64,000 nt of DNA from PALSA-350 sp963794165 (GCA_963794165.1 CAWCCT010000001.1:1-64000); one strand, 5' to 3'. Shown: positions 1 through 9,154, numbered from the stretch's first letter. Program-made: numbers and translations. The notes: generated from the letters alone by a model not told the origin.

Positions 1-85
1 GCCTGCTGAGACAGAGCTATATATATCAGTGACGGTTACACGCATCTTTGGAGACGTCGCCTGCACTCACCCGAACGGGGCGCTC

Positions 86-157
86 CGATGCTTTGTTCAG
101 GGCACGACTTTAGTCGGGCCGCAAAGGGATCGAAAGAGAATTGGGCTTCAGCCCCTG
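86..157 (-). repeat. Interspersed repeat family A, inverted copy
   Basis: Reads on the minus strand as aggggctgaagccc, a spacer, then cggcccgactaaagtcg and ccctgaacaaagcatcg. It matches the copies at 6138-6207 and 17526-17595. Each copy contains two small palindromes (gggct..agccc and gcccgac..gtcgggc). It faces the interrupted copy that starts at 186, so the two form an inverted doublet. Confidence 0.75.
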
Positions 158-185
158 CTATGGCGCATCCCGCAAAGAAAAGCAC

Positions 186-224
186 AGGGGCTAAAGCCCA
201 GATGTTTTGGGCGTGAACGGCCCG
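186..224 (+). repeat. Interspersed repeat family A, left half of a copy split by an intron
   Basis: This segment runs from aggggctaaagccc to acggcccg and matches the first half of the intact copy at 17526-17595. The second half (actaaag..gccctgatacaaagcatc) resumes at 1045, after an 820-bp insertion. Confidence 0.75.
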
Positions 225-1044
225 GTCGGGTAGGAGGATGGCGCGGACCGGGCTTCGTATGATGCCGACGTTTCCATCATCCCCCCTAAAATTCCGTACG
301 GCGGGTTTTCCCCAGTACGGCTTCAAGGCTGGCGTATCAGCGGGCGCCTTCCCGCGAATGGCGCCCACGTGTCGCGCCCTCTCGGTTTGCTTCCTGCCTT
401 CGTGCCCACCGCTGCAAGCGTGACTTTTCTCCGCTCAGTGTCGGAGTACGCTGTGCGCTCAAGCACCGCCATTCAAGCGGCTACGCCGCTCTACCCCAGG
501 GGCCCTCGCTCCGGTCCGGGTTATGCTGTCCCGATCCATCCACACTTTTGCGGCCCCATCCGACCCACTCGCAGGCACAGTGCGATTTCACTGCTCTGCA
601 GCTTATACGCCCTGCCTTCGCTGTGCGTTGCCGCCTAGGCGACCCACGACTGGTTCCGTGCTTTCACTGCGCATTCTTTCTCAACATGTCGCCCTCTGCG
701 ACTCCGGGGAGTCCGGCGGTTGTGTACACCCAGTTCCTTCACCGCCAACGCTGGCCTTCGTCCCTTTAGTACAGACTCGGCACTCCCATCCTTCCCGCAA
801 ATCCGTTTCACGCGGGGGGCACCTTTCGGAGCTTCACTACGGTTCGCTTGCGCTACAACCTGCTGATTTGTTCACCCTCCTGACGGATCGAACCGGATTT
901 ACACCCAGCCCGCGAGGATTTTTACTACCGGGCTTTCGACGGGTTGGTCACCCGCCCCGTCGCCGGTTATTGCTACGGTGGCAACTGGGTAATTTCCACC
1001 GGCGGGACTTACACCCGCAAGAATGGCAGCTAGCATCGCTGCAC
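225..1044 (-). mobile_element. ORF-less group II intron inserted in a family A repeat
   Basis: Read on the minus strand, the insert begins GTGCAG (group II 5' consensus GUGYG) and ends CCGAC, fitting the terminal AY rule. Near the 5' end is gcgggtgtaagtcccgcc, which resembles domain I of bacterial introns. A domain V-like hairpin lies at 291-323. A domain VI-like helix (ggggatg with catcctcc) follows, with an A seven bases from the end. A candidate EBS1 (ACTAAAG, minus strand of 764-770) is complementary to the last seven bases of the 5' exon (CTTTAGT, minus strand of 1045-1051). The boundaries were set by comparison with intact repeat copies. No reverse transcriptase/maturase is encoded, so mobility would need a protein supplied in trans. 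The open frames inside are not proteins. The structural class is not certain. Confidence 0.72.
291..323 (-). ncRNA. Domain V-like catalytic hairpin of the group II intron
   Basis: The minus strand carries the AGC-like triad within aagccgtac. This is followed by a G-rich arm, a GAAA-type loop, a C-rich arm, a two-base bulge and gtacggaat. The lower stem ccgtac/gtacgg is perfect. Size (33 nt) and layout match domain V of bacterial group II introns, usually 34 nt. Confidence 0.65.
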
Positions 1045-1073
1045 ACTAAAGCCGTGCCCTGATACAAAGCATC
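1045..1073 (+). repeat. Interspersed repeat family A, right half of the split copy
   Basis: Contains actaaagccgtgccctgatacaaagcatc, which continues the half repeat ending at 224. It forms the 5' exon of the minus-strand intron. Confidence 0.75.
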
Positions 1074-1119
1074 TGAGCAGTTCTCGCGCTTACCCTTCAC
1101 GAATCCCGGCCCTCACTCT

Positions 1120-2160
1120 TCACAGGCCGTTTATCTGGGTTAGGGGCGGCGCGGGCGGAGGAAGTGGCTGCGGCTTTCCGCGGAAGCGGGAGCGCACTCG
1201 GCCGATCCTGGCTCCGATGCGCTCGGAGGCAAACATCAGGTCGCCTGCCGTGAGACCAGGCAAAACGCGGTGATGACCCACCGCTGCCAAGGCCATCGAG
1301 GCTACACAGCCGCACTGCGTGCAGTCCGGCTTGCCCCCGAACTGGCAGGGCCCAATGCGGGTTTCCAGGTCCGCAGATAAAGAGGTCGTGGTGCGAGCGA
1401 AGATGCATTCCTCCGGCGATTGCGGCGGATGACGAAGTTCTTCGATCATCTGCCGGTTCATCTGGAACTTGGGATACAGAGGATAAAGGCGCTCCAACTC
1501 GTCTAACACTTCCCGACGCATGGCAGGGGTTAAGATCTCGGGGCCTTCGGCTCCCTGCTGGGGAGTGAACAGGCTGACCCAGATGCGCTTCACCTGCGGA
1601 CGAGCACTCCAGAAGCGGAGAAACTCTTCCAGGTATCCGGGCCGGCCGGAAATCTGGCCTGTGACGGTGCAATGAATGGTCACCAGGCTGTCACTAATCG
1701 ATTTAAGAATTCGCTCGTAGGTGGCCGGTTTGCGGCGCTCGTCATGCTCCGGCTGCAAGCCATCAATTGAAACAACCAGGCTTAGCTTCGAAAGATCATT
1801 CCATGCCTTAGGCAGCGGACGGAAGGCGCTGGTGACCAGTTGCACGTGGACACCGCGCTGCTCAAGTTGCGGCAGCAGCACCTCCAACTCGCGATAGCGA
1901 ACCAGGGGGTCGCCGCCTACCAAAGAGAGATGGATGGGCCGCTCCCGATCGACGATGGCCAGCAGCCTCGCTACCAGGTCGTCCCCTTTGTAATCGGAGA
2001 GTTGGCGCAGGTTGACCCCGCCCGTACCCAAATGCTCAGGCTCGTAGGCGTAACAGCCGGGGCAACGGAGCGGGCATTCGCGCGTGATCTCAATGGAAAG
2101 ACTTGGCTTCTGGCCGTAAAGAATGGCGGCCCAAGCATTCAGCACTTCAGACTTCTTCAT
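1120..2160 (-). CDS. Radical SAM protein
   Basis: A 346-residue radical SAM enzyme. The iron-sulphur signature CxxxCxxC is C29, C33 and C36 (ECPLRCPGCY), preceded by the usual beta strand (SLSIEIT). A second cysteine group near the C-terminus (C252, C272, C280, C283, C285) could bind an auxiliary cluster, as in SPASM-like proteins, though the spacing is not canonical. The C-terminus ends in a proline-rich tail. It lies 73 bp downstream of a LacI-type regulator gene on the same strand, so the two may be cotranscribed. The substrate cannot be told from sequence. The family call is secure, the function is not. Confidence 0.85.
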   Translation of the reverse strand: MKKSEVLNAWAAILYGQKPSLSIEITRECPLRCPGCYAYEPEHLGTGGVNLRQLSDYKGDDLVARLLAIVDRERPIHLSLVGGDPLVRYRELEVLLPQLEQRGVHVQLVTSAFRPLPKAWNDLSKLSLVVSIDGLQPEHDERRKPATYERILKSISDSLVTIHCTVTGQISGRPGYLEEFLRFWSARPQVKRIWVSLFTPQQGAEGPEILTPAMRREVLDELERLYPLYPKFQMNRQMIEELRHPPQSPEECIFARTTTSLSADLETRIGPCQFGGKPDCTQCGCVASMALAAVGHHRVLPGLTAGDLMFASERIGARIGRVRSRFRGKPQPLPPPAPPLTQINGL

Positions 2161-2233
2161 TCAGGACCCTCGGGGAAATGGAAGCTGTCCTCTCCATGAT
2201 AGTGAAGAATGGGCGGGAGAAGTGGAGTTTCGC

Positions 2234-3304
2234 CTAGGAGCGAGTCTCGCGGGTGGATTCGCGCACGACAACGGAGGGGGGAAGCATCTGGGTGACGGAA
2301 GGGGTTCCATCCACTTCTTCTCCAGCCTGGGTGGCTTTGAGCACCCACTCGGTGGCCAGTGCCCCCATGTCTTCCATGGGCTGCCGGATGGTGGTAAGAC
2401 CGGGAGTGCAAAAGGCAGCCAGAGGAGCATCATCGAACCCGACGACGGAGCAATCTCGAGGCACGTTCATGCCTGCGTGGGAGAGCGCGCGAACCGCACC
2501 CAGGGCGGTGAGGTCATCGAACGCCAAGAGAGCGGAGAATTTGGTGCGCGAGCGCAGAAGGTCTTCGGTGAGCTCCCGTCCGCCAGTAAAGCCGGAAAAG
2601 GGATCAAGGGCTTCGACCAACCTGCGCACCCGGCGCTCGTCGATCGATAAGCTGTGTTCGGCTGCGAAACGCTGCATGCCTTGCCATCGGCGATTGCTGT
2701 CGCTGAGCTTTTCCGGGCCCAGGATGAAGGCAATCTCGCGATGACCGAGCTGGTAGATGTGCTGGAGGGCGGCGTAACCGCCAGCCTCATTGTCCACGAC
2801 AACGGAGCGGATGCGGTCATCCGCCAGATCACGGCCCACGACGATGGTAGGAAAGGTATTTTTCAGGATCTCGAACAGCACTCCTCCCTCCTCGAAGAGC
2901 CAGTTGGCTACGACGATGAGGCCCTCGACCCGGCGCTCCAGCAGCAATTCGAGATACCCCTCGAGCTGCTTGCGGTCATTGTGTGCGTCCATGATGAGAG
3001 GCAGGTAGCCGGTGGGATCGAGAGCTTTCTCGATGCCGCGAAGGATCAGGGTGCAGAAGGGATCGGAGAGATCAAAGACCAGAACCCCGATGGTGCGACT
3101 GTGGCGGCTGCGCAGAGAGCGAGCAGAGGGATTGGGGTGGTACCCGAGGGCCTTGGCCGTCTCCCGGATGATCTGCTTGGTGGGGGCGGCGACGTGCCGG
3201 GAGAGGGGTGCGTCATTGAGCACGATGGAGACGGTGGAGGGCGAGAATCCGCTCTGGCGTGCAACATCCATGATGGTTACGTGGGTCGATCGGGGCCGGA
3301 GCAT
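2234..3304 (-). CDS. LacI family transcriptional regulator
   Basis: A 356-residue DNA-binding regulator. Residues about 10-60 form the LacI helix-turn-helix and hinge (VTIMDVARQSGFSPSTVS, then a run with TAKALGYHPN and ARSLRS). The rest is a periplasmic-binding-protein-like effector domain, beginning TIGVLVFDLSDPF and including VVGFDDAPLAA. Members bind an operator as dimers and respond to a sugar or related ligand. It lies upstream of the radical SAM gene on the same strand. The ligand is unknown; no operator palindrome was found with confidence. Confidence 0.92.
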   Translation of the reverse strand: MLRPRSTHVTIMDVARQSGFSPSTVSIVLNDAPLSRHVAAPTKQIIRETAKALGYHPNPSARSLRSRHSRTIGVLVFDLSDPFCTLILRGIEKALDPTGYLPLIMDAHNDRKQLEGYLELLLERRVEGLIVVANWLFEEGGVLFEILKNTFPTIVVGRDLADDRIRSVVVDNEAGGYAALQHIYQLGHREIAFILGPEKLSDSNRRWQGMQRFAAEHSLSIDERRVRRLVEALDPFSGFTGGRELTEDLLRSRTKFSALLAFDDLTALGAVRALSHAGMNVPRDCSVVGFDDAPLAAFCTPGLTTIRQPMEDMGALATEWVLKATQAGEEVDGTPSVTQMLPPSVVVRESTRETRS

Positions 3305-3591
3305 GGCTGACTTCTCCGAAGTTCTTACGCGGTTTTAACAATCACCCTGCCTGGTCTGCTTCCCGACGATTTTCAAACGACAGGGGCAGTTTCTCCAATT
3401 GTGTGACTAAAAGCGGTTGGGTTTCATTTAGTACTACCACTGGTCTCGGTTTAGGAGTCTAATTATGATGAGAAATAGTATAGTCTCGGTCGTTCCGGCC
3501 GCGCTTCCGGCTTGCTCGACGCTCCCTGAGGGCAAGATACCCGGAACAGTGTACGAAGCATACGACAATTGCACCGCTGATCATTGAGAGA
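3305..3591. other. Intergenic region between divergent genes
   Basis: No gene was recognised. The stretch separates the leftward LacI gene from the rightward gene at 3592 and must hold their promoters. An AT-richer stretch, with taattatgatgag near 3460-3475, is the likeliest promoter area, but no box pair was assigned. Confidence 0.4.
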
Positions 3592-4020
3592 ATGCCTACT
3601 CCTCAATTGGCTGGTCTGGAGAGAATGATGGGGCCCAGATCCACCGCGACACTTACACTTCGCTTACTCACACAGCGGAAGGACGAGTTGCTCGGGGAGC
3701 TCCGCGCTTTGGCGCCCGAGGTGGTGGAGAAGCTGGAGCAGACCCTGGATGCATTGACGGAGCAGAGGCCGGAACGCGGCGAGTATGAAGGACTCGATCG
3801 TCCAACCGTGATACGCAAGTACCTGTTGAAGATTGGGCGGCCCGTGGAATTGCGCGAGATACGGGATGCAGTGGCGGCGCCGGCAAGCCGCTTCAATGCA
3901 AGATCGATCTGGGACGGCGGGAAGAGAGAAGTAGAACAGGGGCGAATGCTGAATATAGCCGACGAGGACAAAGGCGAGGATTGGGTGCTTTCCCTTCCGG
4001 AGTGGAAGCGAAAATCCTAG
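3592..4020 (+). CDS. Hypothetical protein, possible winged-helix domain
   Basis: A 142-residue protein of unknown function. The N-terminal half is predicted helical and charged (leucine-rich helices ELRALAPEVVEKLEQTLDAL). The C-terminal half, with PTVIRKYLLKIGRPVELREI and ends near DWVLSLPEW, resembles a small winged-helix domain of the HARE/HTH type. A cytoplasmic regulatory role is therefore possible, but this rests on pattern only. The ATG at 3592 has a weak GAGAGA upstream. It is monocistronic, with a convergent neighbour at 4083. Confidence 0.6.
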   Translation: MPTPQLAGLERMMGPRSTATLTLRLLTQRKDELLGELRALAPEVVEKLEQTLDALTEQRPERGEYEGLDRPTVIRKYLLKIGRPVELREIRDAVAAPASRFNARSIWDGGKREVEQGRMLNIADEDKGEDWVLSLPEWKRKS

Positions 4021-4082
4021 AGTATCTGCAGAGACTTGAACCGCTCCCCATTATCTGCACGGACAAACAGCTAAAGAGAAGT

Positions 4083-5195
4083 TCACGCTTGTAGGATGGG
4101 CGGCGCCGCGTGGTGCTTGCGATATCGGATGACGAGTAGTCTTACGGTCAAAGCTAAAGCTCCGCCCATCACGGTGCTAATGGCGCGGTGGTATGCGACC
4201 TGATTGCCGGGAAGACTTGCGAGCGCGAGGAGAGAGACAATATACGCCGTGAGACACAGGGTGAATAGACCGTAATTTACGTTGACGAGGGCATAAGAGA
4301 GCCAGGCAAAGAGCAGGACCAACACAGCCAAGATGGGCGGGGTGGGTTGCAGGTGGGCCAGAGAAAAGCTGGCCAGCATGGCCCCGGCTAAGGTGCCGAC
4401 GGTGCGAGAGATGGCGCGGTTTACCGTGTCGGTCAACCCGGGCCTAAGAACGAGCAAGGCTGTCATGGGAATCCAGTACCCGTTGGTGAAGGCGAAGTGG
4501 CGGTAGATTTCTGTACTAACCCCCAAGGTGACAGCAAGGCGAAGCGCATAGGGCAGCGCGCTCGGTGGGTCACTTCGCGCTAAGAGCGAGCGTGCCGCCT
4601 CCTCGACAGATAAACGCAGCGCGTGGTGCTCCGCACGCACATAGCGGGCGACGGACAGCAGGTCTGTGCGCAACTGCTGCATCACGCGGAGCAGGATGCT
4701 CGAAGTAATGATCTGTAAGGCACCACCCGCCATCACCAACCCGGAACGGACCGCGGCAGCTCGAGGGGAAAAAGGGTAGGCCGAAGCGACCAGAAGAAAA
4801 ACAATGGACTGCTGCATTACCCAGGCGGACCCAGGCCGGTTCAGCGAGAGCATGCCATAGATGAAACCCGCACACCCCGCGAAAAGCACGAGGATGAAGT
4901 TGGTGTGGCCAGCCACCATGCCGACAAAGGTGGCCAGACCAATGCCCAGAGTGCCCAGGATCATGGGTAAGAGATGCGAGTCGTCTATGTTCTGCTTGGC
5001 GCCAAAGCCTACCGTAAAAGCGCCGCCGGCGACGATCAAGCCAGCGCCCGGGTGACCCAGCCAGATACTCACCACCAGACAGATGGCCAGCGGAAGAACA
5101 AATATGAGGTCAGGACGAAACGACTGCGCTCTCCAATCGAAGATCAAACTGTCGGAGAGGAGAGGGAGGGACTGCCCTGGGGCGGCTGCTGACAT
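4083..5195 (-). CDS. FUSC family (aromatic acid exporter-like) inner-membrane protein
   Basis: A 370-residue integral membrane protein. Six or more hydrophobic segments occur in two clusters (residues about 25-160 and 245-350), separated by a helical stretch. This is the arrangement of the FUSC/DUF2955-like fusaric acid resistance family, which exports aromatic carboxylates. The motif YWIPMTALLVLRPG in the second cluster is typical. I chose the ATG at 5195 (MSAAAPGQ) over an in-frame start at 5507, because the longer reading would run through the divergent signal-peptide gene at 5242. The long N-terminal soluble part of bigger YccS/AaeB proteins is missing. The substrate is unknown. Confidence 0.8.
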   Translation of the reverse strand: MSAAAPGQSLPLLSDSLIFDWRAQSFRPDLIFVLPLAICLVVSIWLGHPGAGLIVAGGAFTVGFGAKQNIDDSHLLPMILGTLGIGLATFVGMVAGHTNFILVLFAGCAGFIYGMLSLNRPGSAWVMQQSIVFLLVASAYPFSPRAAAVRSGLVMAGGALQIITSSILLRVMQQLRTDLLSVARYVRAEHHALRLSVEEAARSLLARSDPPSALPYALRLAVTLGVSTEIYRHFAFTNGYWIPMTALLVLRPGLTDTVNRAISRTVGTLAGAMLASFSLAHLQPTPPILAVLVLLFAWLSYALVNVNYGLFTLCLTAYIVSLLALASLPGNQVAYHRAISTVMGGALALTVRLLVIRYRKHHAAPPILQA

Positions 5196-5241
5196 TATTT
5201 CTTTCTGACGATAGGATACAGGGGCGCAGTGGAGAGGAAGC

Positions 5242-5904
5242 ATGCAAAGGTGGTTGAGCTTCAGTTTTCTTATTCTATTGGCCGGCTTGGTGGGCGCGAG
5301 CAGAACAGCAGTGGCGCAGGGGCGGTTGAGCGATCCGGACCTGCAACGACTGTTGCAGAATCTGAAAGATGACGCACAACCGTTTCGAAAAAGCTTTGCC
5401 AATGCATTGAAGAAGAGCACCATTCGCAAAACCAGCCGGGAAAAGGATGCGGTGACACTGGCGGATAACTTCGCCAAACAAGCAAACGTCGCATTCGAGA
5501 CTTTCAAGAGAGAAAAAAGATCGGACGAAGGAGTTACCGAGCTGGTGAATATCGCGGCACAGATCGATCCCCTGGTCTATAGCTTGCAACTGAATCCGCA
5601 GACGACAGCCCAGTGGGAAAGGCTGCGCACGGAGCTGCACCCAATCGCTGACGCGTTCGGGATACCGGAACCTTATTTGGCGCCGCAATCCTCTGTGGCA
5701 GCCCAAAGCACCACGGGGACTTGCCTCAATGCTGTGGGTATCGAGCGCTCACGGCAGTTGGTGAACGAATGTTTGCAGGTTTCACCGGCAGTTCATTCCC
5801 CGTGCAATGCACAGAATGCGTGCTCGATGATTGTCAACGAAATCAAGCGCGGTTGTGCACTTATCAATGAGGGCGCGCCTGGGTTCTGCACGGAGTACCG
5901 GTAG
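5242..5904 (+). CDS. Secreted hypothetical protein
   Basis: A 220-residue protein with a signal peptide at residues 1-25 (hydrophobic core FSFLILLAGLVGA, cleavage near AVAQG). The mature part is helical and charged, with a C-terminal cysteine-containing segment (C159, then four or five more after residue 175) that could form disulphides in the periplasm. The ATG is preceded by GAGAGGAAG, a good ribosome site. It is divergent from the FUSC gene by 46 bp, so the two may share a control region. No family was recognised. Confidence 0.75.
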   Translation: MQRWLSFSFLILLAGLVGASRTAVAQGRLSDPDLQRLLQNLKDDAQPFRKSFANALKKSTIRKTSREKDAVTLADNFAKQANVAFETFKREKRSDEGVTELVNIAAQIDPLVYSLQLNPQTTAQWERLRTELHPIADAFGIPEPYLAPQSSVAAQSTTGTCLNAVGIERSRQLVNECLQVSPAVHSPCNAQNACSMIVNEIKRGCALINEGAPGFCTEYR

Positions 5905-5925
5905 AAGAACAATGGTTGGGCTTCC

Positions 5926-6031
5926 CCCGGATTTCCTGTCAAGTTAGTTGGCGTTGGCAAACTTCATGCGGCTTTCATTAAAGAAAGCCGCATACGCCAA
6001 TCTGGTTGGTGACGCGTGCAGGAAATCCGGG
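5926..6031 (+). repeat. Structured interspersed repeat family B, copy 1
   Basis: A roughly 105-bp element bounded by gatttcctgt and gcaggaaatc. It has a central 9-bp hairpin: stem gcggctttc (5968-5976) and gaaagccgc (5983-5991) around a six-base loop. The copy at 24668-24772 keeps the same layout, with compensatory changes in the stem. Confidence 0.75.
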
Positions 6032-6137
6032 TCGCCCATCTTTTTCGGCCCACCTACGCAGGGGCGAACGTGGGGCACCCGTCGATGGCTTCCTTTGGAA
6101 ATATATAAGCTCGTGACTCAACGGAAAGAAGTACCTC

Positions 6138-6207
6138 AGGGGCTAAAGCCCAATCTTGTTCATTCCTTTTTCGGCCCGACTAAAGTCGGGCCCTGATACA
6201 AAGCACC
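6138..6207 (+). repeat. Interspersed repeat family A, intact copy
   Basis: Runs from aggggctaaagcccaatc to ggccctgatacaaagcacc, with the internal palindrome ggcccgac ttta gtcgggcc. It matches 17526-17595 closely and lies between convergent genes, where its hairpins could act as a terminator. Confidence 0.8.
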
Positions 6208-6358
6208 GGAGCGCGGAGTAGAGGGACCGCGGTTTGTTTGCGTTAGTTCTCACGCAGACTCTAAAGCCTCATCAGTTGCGCGCTTTACGGTACGGCTGAA
6301 GCCATGCCCTTCGTCCGATGAGTTTCGTTACGGCCCGGCTAAAGCCCTTTGTCATGGG

Positions 6359-9154
6359 TTATTTTTCGGGGGATTTGGGGAGGCTTAGGAGATTGGCGAA
6401 GAGGCGGTAAGCTCCTGGGATTCCTTCGGGCAGCTGCCGGTATAGGGCGTAGGCAACGTATACATAGGCCCCCTTGCCGTAACGGGCGTAAAGTAGACCA
6501 CCCTTCTGGGCATCCTGGCCGGAGTCGTGAGTCTCGGTCAGAGCCTGGTAATGCGGGTCCCATGAGTGCATAAAAGAATGGCCGCGCTCCTCCACCCAGC
6601 CCTTGAAGTCGGCAGCAGTGATGTGGTTGGGCCAGGAGAGTATGGGATTGCCCGGCTCCAGAAGCTCGACTGCGTTGTCCTCGTCCACTACCTTTTCCGG
6701 GTCATGGGTAAGACTGATGGGGTATGGCCCGTAGTTGTGGTCATATTCCCCACTGTTGTATTGAACAATGAGCACGCCGCCCTGCTTTACGTAATCCAAC
6801 AGACGGCCGTTGGAGGCGGCCAGCTCCGGACGGGCGGCGTATGCCCGGATGCCAAGGACGATTACGTCGTAGGGCGCCAGGTCGCCGGCGGTGATGTCGG
6901 CCGGCTGCAGTAGATGTACCGTTGCTCCCATGCTCTCGAGGGACTGGGGAACATCGTCACCGGTGCCCATGATGTAGCCCACCTTGAGACCGGGAGCCAG
7001 CTTCACATCAACTCCTACCAGTTTGTAAGGGGCGGGCTGGTAGTAGTTATAAGGACGCAGGCCCGGGTAGCCGACGGTCTGGTATCCCTGGGTATATTGG
7101 TGGCCCTGGTAGTCAGCTACCGCAGGGATGGGATAGGTGGTGGCTGCGAGGTTGCCTGGCGTAACCGCAAAGGTGAGGGTTTGCTCGTCGCCCCTGAAGG
7201 CGGCCGATTGGGGGACGGACTGCCAACCGGAAGGAAGGTCGAGATGCACCTCGGCTGGAGTGGACGCTTTGACATTGCTGCGAACGTGAAAGTTGATGTC
7301 CGCCGCCTTCGACTCACCCAAAGGAATGATGCCGGCGGTGGCAGTGGCGGCTACGGAAAAGGCGGGCGCTACCACCAGGGGCTCATAAACACCGCCGCGG
7401 CCCACCACATGCTGAACTGTTTGCACCGCCTGGCCGGCACGGACAGTCACTCCATCCACCGTGAATTCGAGCCACGCTTCTAAAGGATAGGGAGGAAGGG
7501 GCTGGTCCAGGCAGGCCACGCTGTCAAGGTCGTAATAAGGCTGTTCGATATCTTTGCGATGGAAGCAGGCCTTGGTCACGCTCGCGTCATTGGGCACGGT
7601 TACGTGGAATTCAGCGGCCTGGCGCTGGTTGGATTCGATGGGACCATGAAGCGGGCTGGTGGCAGCAATGTGCCAGTCACCCGTGCCAGTGGACCGGAGA
7701 CTGACGCTCTGGATCTGAATGGGAGCCTGGCTGGGGTTGGTGAGGTAAGCGGTGACCCCGAAGGATTGGCCGGGAACAGCAGTGGAGAAGGTGTCTTGCG
7801 GGTCGGTGGCGAAGCCGGAGCGGCTGCGATCGGGAGTGGCGGGAGCCACTACAGCGGTAAGCGTGACCCCAAGCGCTTCCACGATGGCATTGCTGAATTG
7901 CGCTTCTTTCACTCCCAGCTCATGCGTGATGTTGTATTTTTCTGCGGCGGAGAGATCGGAGGCCGCGACCTTTTGCATGAGTAACTGTGTTTGTTTTAGA
8001 CCGGCGGCAAGCAGCGGGACCAGCTTTGCCGGCTGCAAGGAGACGTGGTTGGCCTGATCAACGGAGGCAGCGATCTGGCGCAGGCCGACGGTCAGGAAAG
8101 GGTGCTGGCCGGAGGCGAGCGAGGCGATGCCGGCAAGGGAGGTGTCTACTCCGTCGAAGAAAGAGTGCTCCTTATCGGAGGTGGGCACGCGCGATCCGTA
8201 GCGATGATAGGGAACCTCAAAGTCTCCCGAGAGGGGGATGCCGGTGCCGCCGTTCTGGGATTTTTGCTGACCCAGGCCTTCTCTGGCTAATTGGATGTAA
8301 GAGCAGCCAAGGACAGGGTCATAGGCGCCTTCGTTCAGGGTGAGGGTAGTGCTGGGCACGGCGTCTGTCCACTTGCCGGCGACATAGTCGTAGAAACGCA
8401 CCGGCGCCCACTTGCCGGTGGCATAGTCGTACATTCCTTTGGGGGAGATGGAGAAGGAGGGCACGCGGGCATAGACCTTGAGCGGCGTCCAGGGGAGGAG
8501 ACCGGCTTTGATTTGATCGGGGAACACGTTGGGATCGCCTGCGGCCTTGAAGACCTCCTGCGCCATTTCTCCGGAGACCTGGTGTTGGCCATGGCCGTCG
8601 GTGATGCCGCCGACAAAGACGGCGGCGAGGACCAGGGGACGATTGAGGCGCACGGCGCGGACTACATCATAGAGGACACGGTCCTTTCCCCAGACGTTGA
8701 GCGCCTCGTCGAGGGTTTTGGAGAAACCGAAGTCGGCTACGCGGGTGAAATATTGATCGACTCCGTAGCGGCGATCGGCGGCTAAGAGCTCCTGCGTTCG
8801 CACCAACGCCAGCTGATCCCAAAGATCGTTGGACATGATGTTCTGACCACCCTCACCGCGATTAAGGGTGAGCAGAGCCACGCGCGCGCCCTGGCCACGA
8901 GATTCATAGGTGAGCATGCCGCCATCTTCGTCGTCGGGATGGGCCACGATCATCATGAGGCTGGCACGTGAGCCAAGTTTGCGCAGGGATTGCTGCAGCG
9001 CTGCCGTGCCGCGGTCCACACGCAAAGGCTGGTAGTCGGGGGTGGCGTTGATGGCGGTGGCGTTGGGGGTCTGGGCGGGAACCATGGGCGCCGCGAAAAG
9101 CAAAGCGGCGCTGAGGAGTAAGGATCGGGGCTTGCCTGCGCGGAAAGATCTCAT
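6359..9154 (-). CDS. PIG-L family deacetylase, secreted, with a large C-terminal region
   Basis: A 931-residue protein with an N-terminal signal peptide (cleavage near VPAQT, residue 28). The PIG-L/LmbE zinc deacetylase domain follows: AHPDDE at 71-76 and the second metal motif HGQH at 188-191. Family members remove acetyl groups from N-acetylglucosamine-type sugars. Beyond residue 400 lie two immunoglobulin-like or NEW3-type beta regions. A C-terminal domain (from about 690, with IMGTGDDVPQSLESMG and GIRAYAARPEL) resembles a ThuA/class I glutamine amidotransferase-like fold. Long PIG-L proteins of this build are common in Acidobacteriota and Bacteroidota. It probably acts in the periplasm or outside the cell on glycans. 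The exact substrate is unknown. Confidence 0.88.
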   Translation of the reverse strand: MRSFRAGKPRSLLLSAALLFAAPMVPAQTPNATAINATPDYQPLRVDRGTAALQQSLRKLGSRASLMMIVAHPDDEDGGMLTYESRGQGARVALLTLNRGEGGQNIMSNDLWDQLALVRTQELLAADRRYGVDQYFTRVADFGFSKTLDEALNVWGKDRVLYDVVRAVRLNRPLVLAAVFVGGITDGHGQHQVSGEMAQEVFKAAGDPNVFPDQIKAGLLPWTPLKVYARVPSFSISPKGMYDYATGKWAPVRFYDYVAGKWTDAVPSTTLTLNEGAYDPVLGCSYIQLAREGLGQQKSQNGGTGIPLSGDFEVPYHRYGSRVPTSDKEHSFFDGVDTSLAGIASLASGQHPFLTVGLRQIAASVDQANHVSLQPAKLVPLLAAGLKQTQLLMQKVAASDLSAAEKYNITHELGVKEAQFSNAIVEALGVTLTAVVAPATPDRSRSGFATDPQDTFSTAVPGQSFGVTAYLTNPSQAPIQIQSVSLRSTGTGDWHIAATSPLHGPIESNQRQAAEFHVTVPNDASVTKACFHRKDIEQPYYDLDSVACLDQPLPPYPLEAWLEFTVDGVTVRAGQAVQTVQHVVGRGGVYEPLVVAPAFSVAATATAGIIPLGESKAADINFHVRSNVKASTPAEVHLDLPSGWQSVPQSAAFRGDEQTLTFAVTPGNLAATTYPIPAVADYQGHQYTQGYQTVGYPGLRPYNYYQPAPYKLVGVDVKLAPGLKVGYIMGTGDDVPQSLESMGATVHLLQPADITAGDLAPYDVIVLGIRAYAARPELAASNGRLLDYVKQGGVLIVQYNSGEYDHNYGPYPISLTHDPEKVVDEDNAVELLEPGNPILSWPNHITAADFKGWVEERGHSFMHSWDPHYQALTETHDSGQDAQKGGLLYARYGKGAYVYVAYALYRQLPEGIPGAYRLFANLLSLPKSPEK

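Noticed and set aside
369..1062. Several overlapping open frames on the plus strand, up to 179 codons
   Set aside because: They lie antisense to the group II intron. They have skewed Pro/Arg/His/Ser composition and no ribosome sites, and the intron structure explains the DNA.
5196..5507. N-terminal extension of the FUSC protein
   Set aside because: It would overlap the well-supported signal-peptide gene at 5242 and has no membrane or family features.
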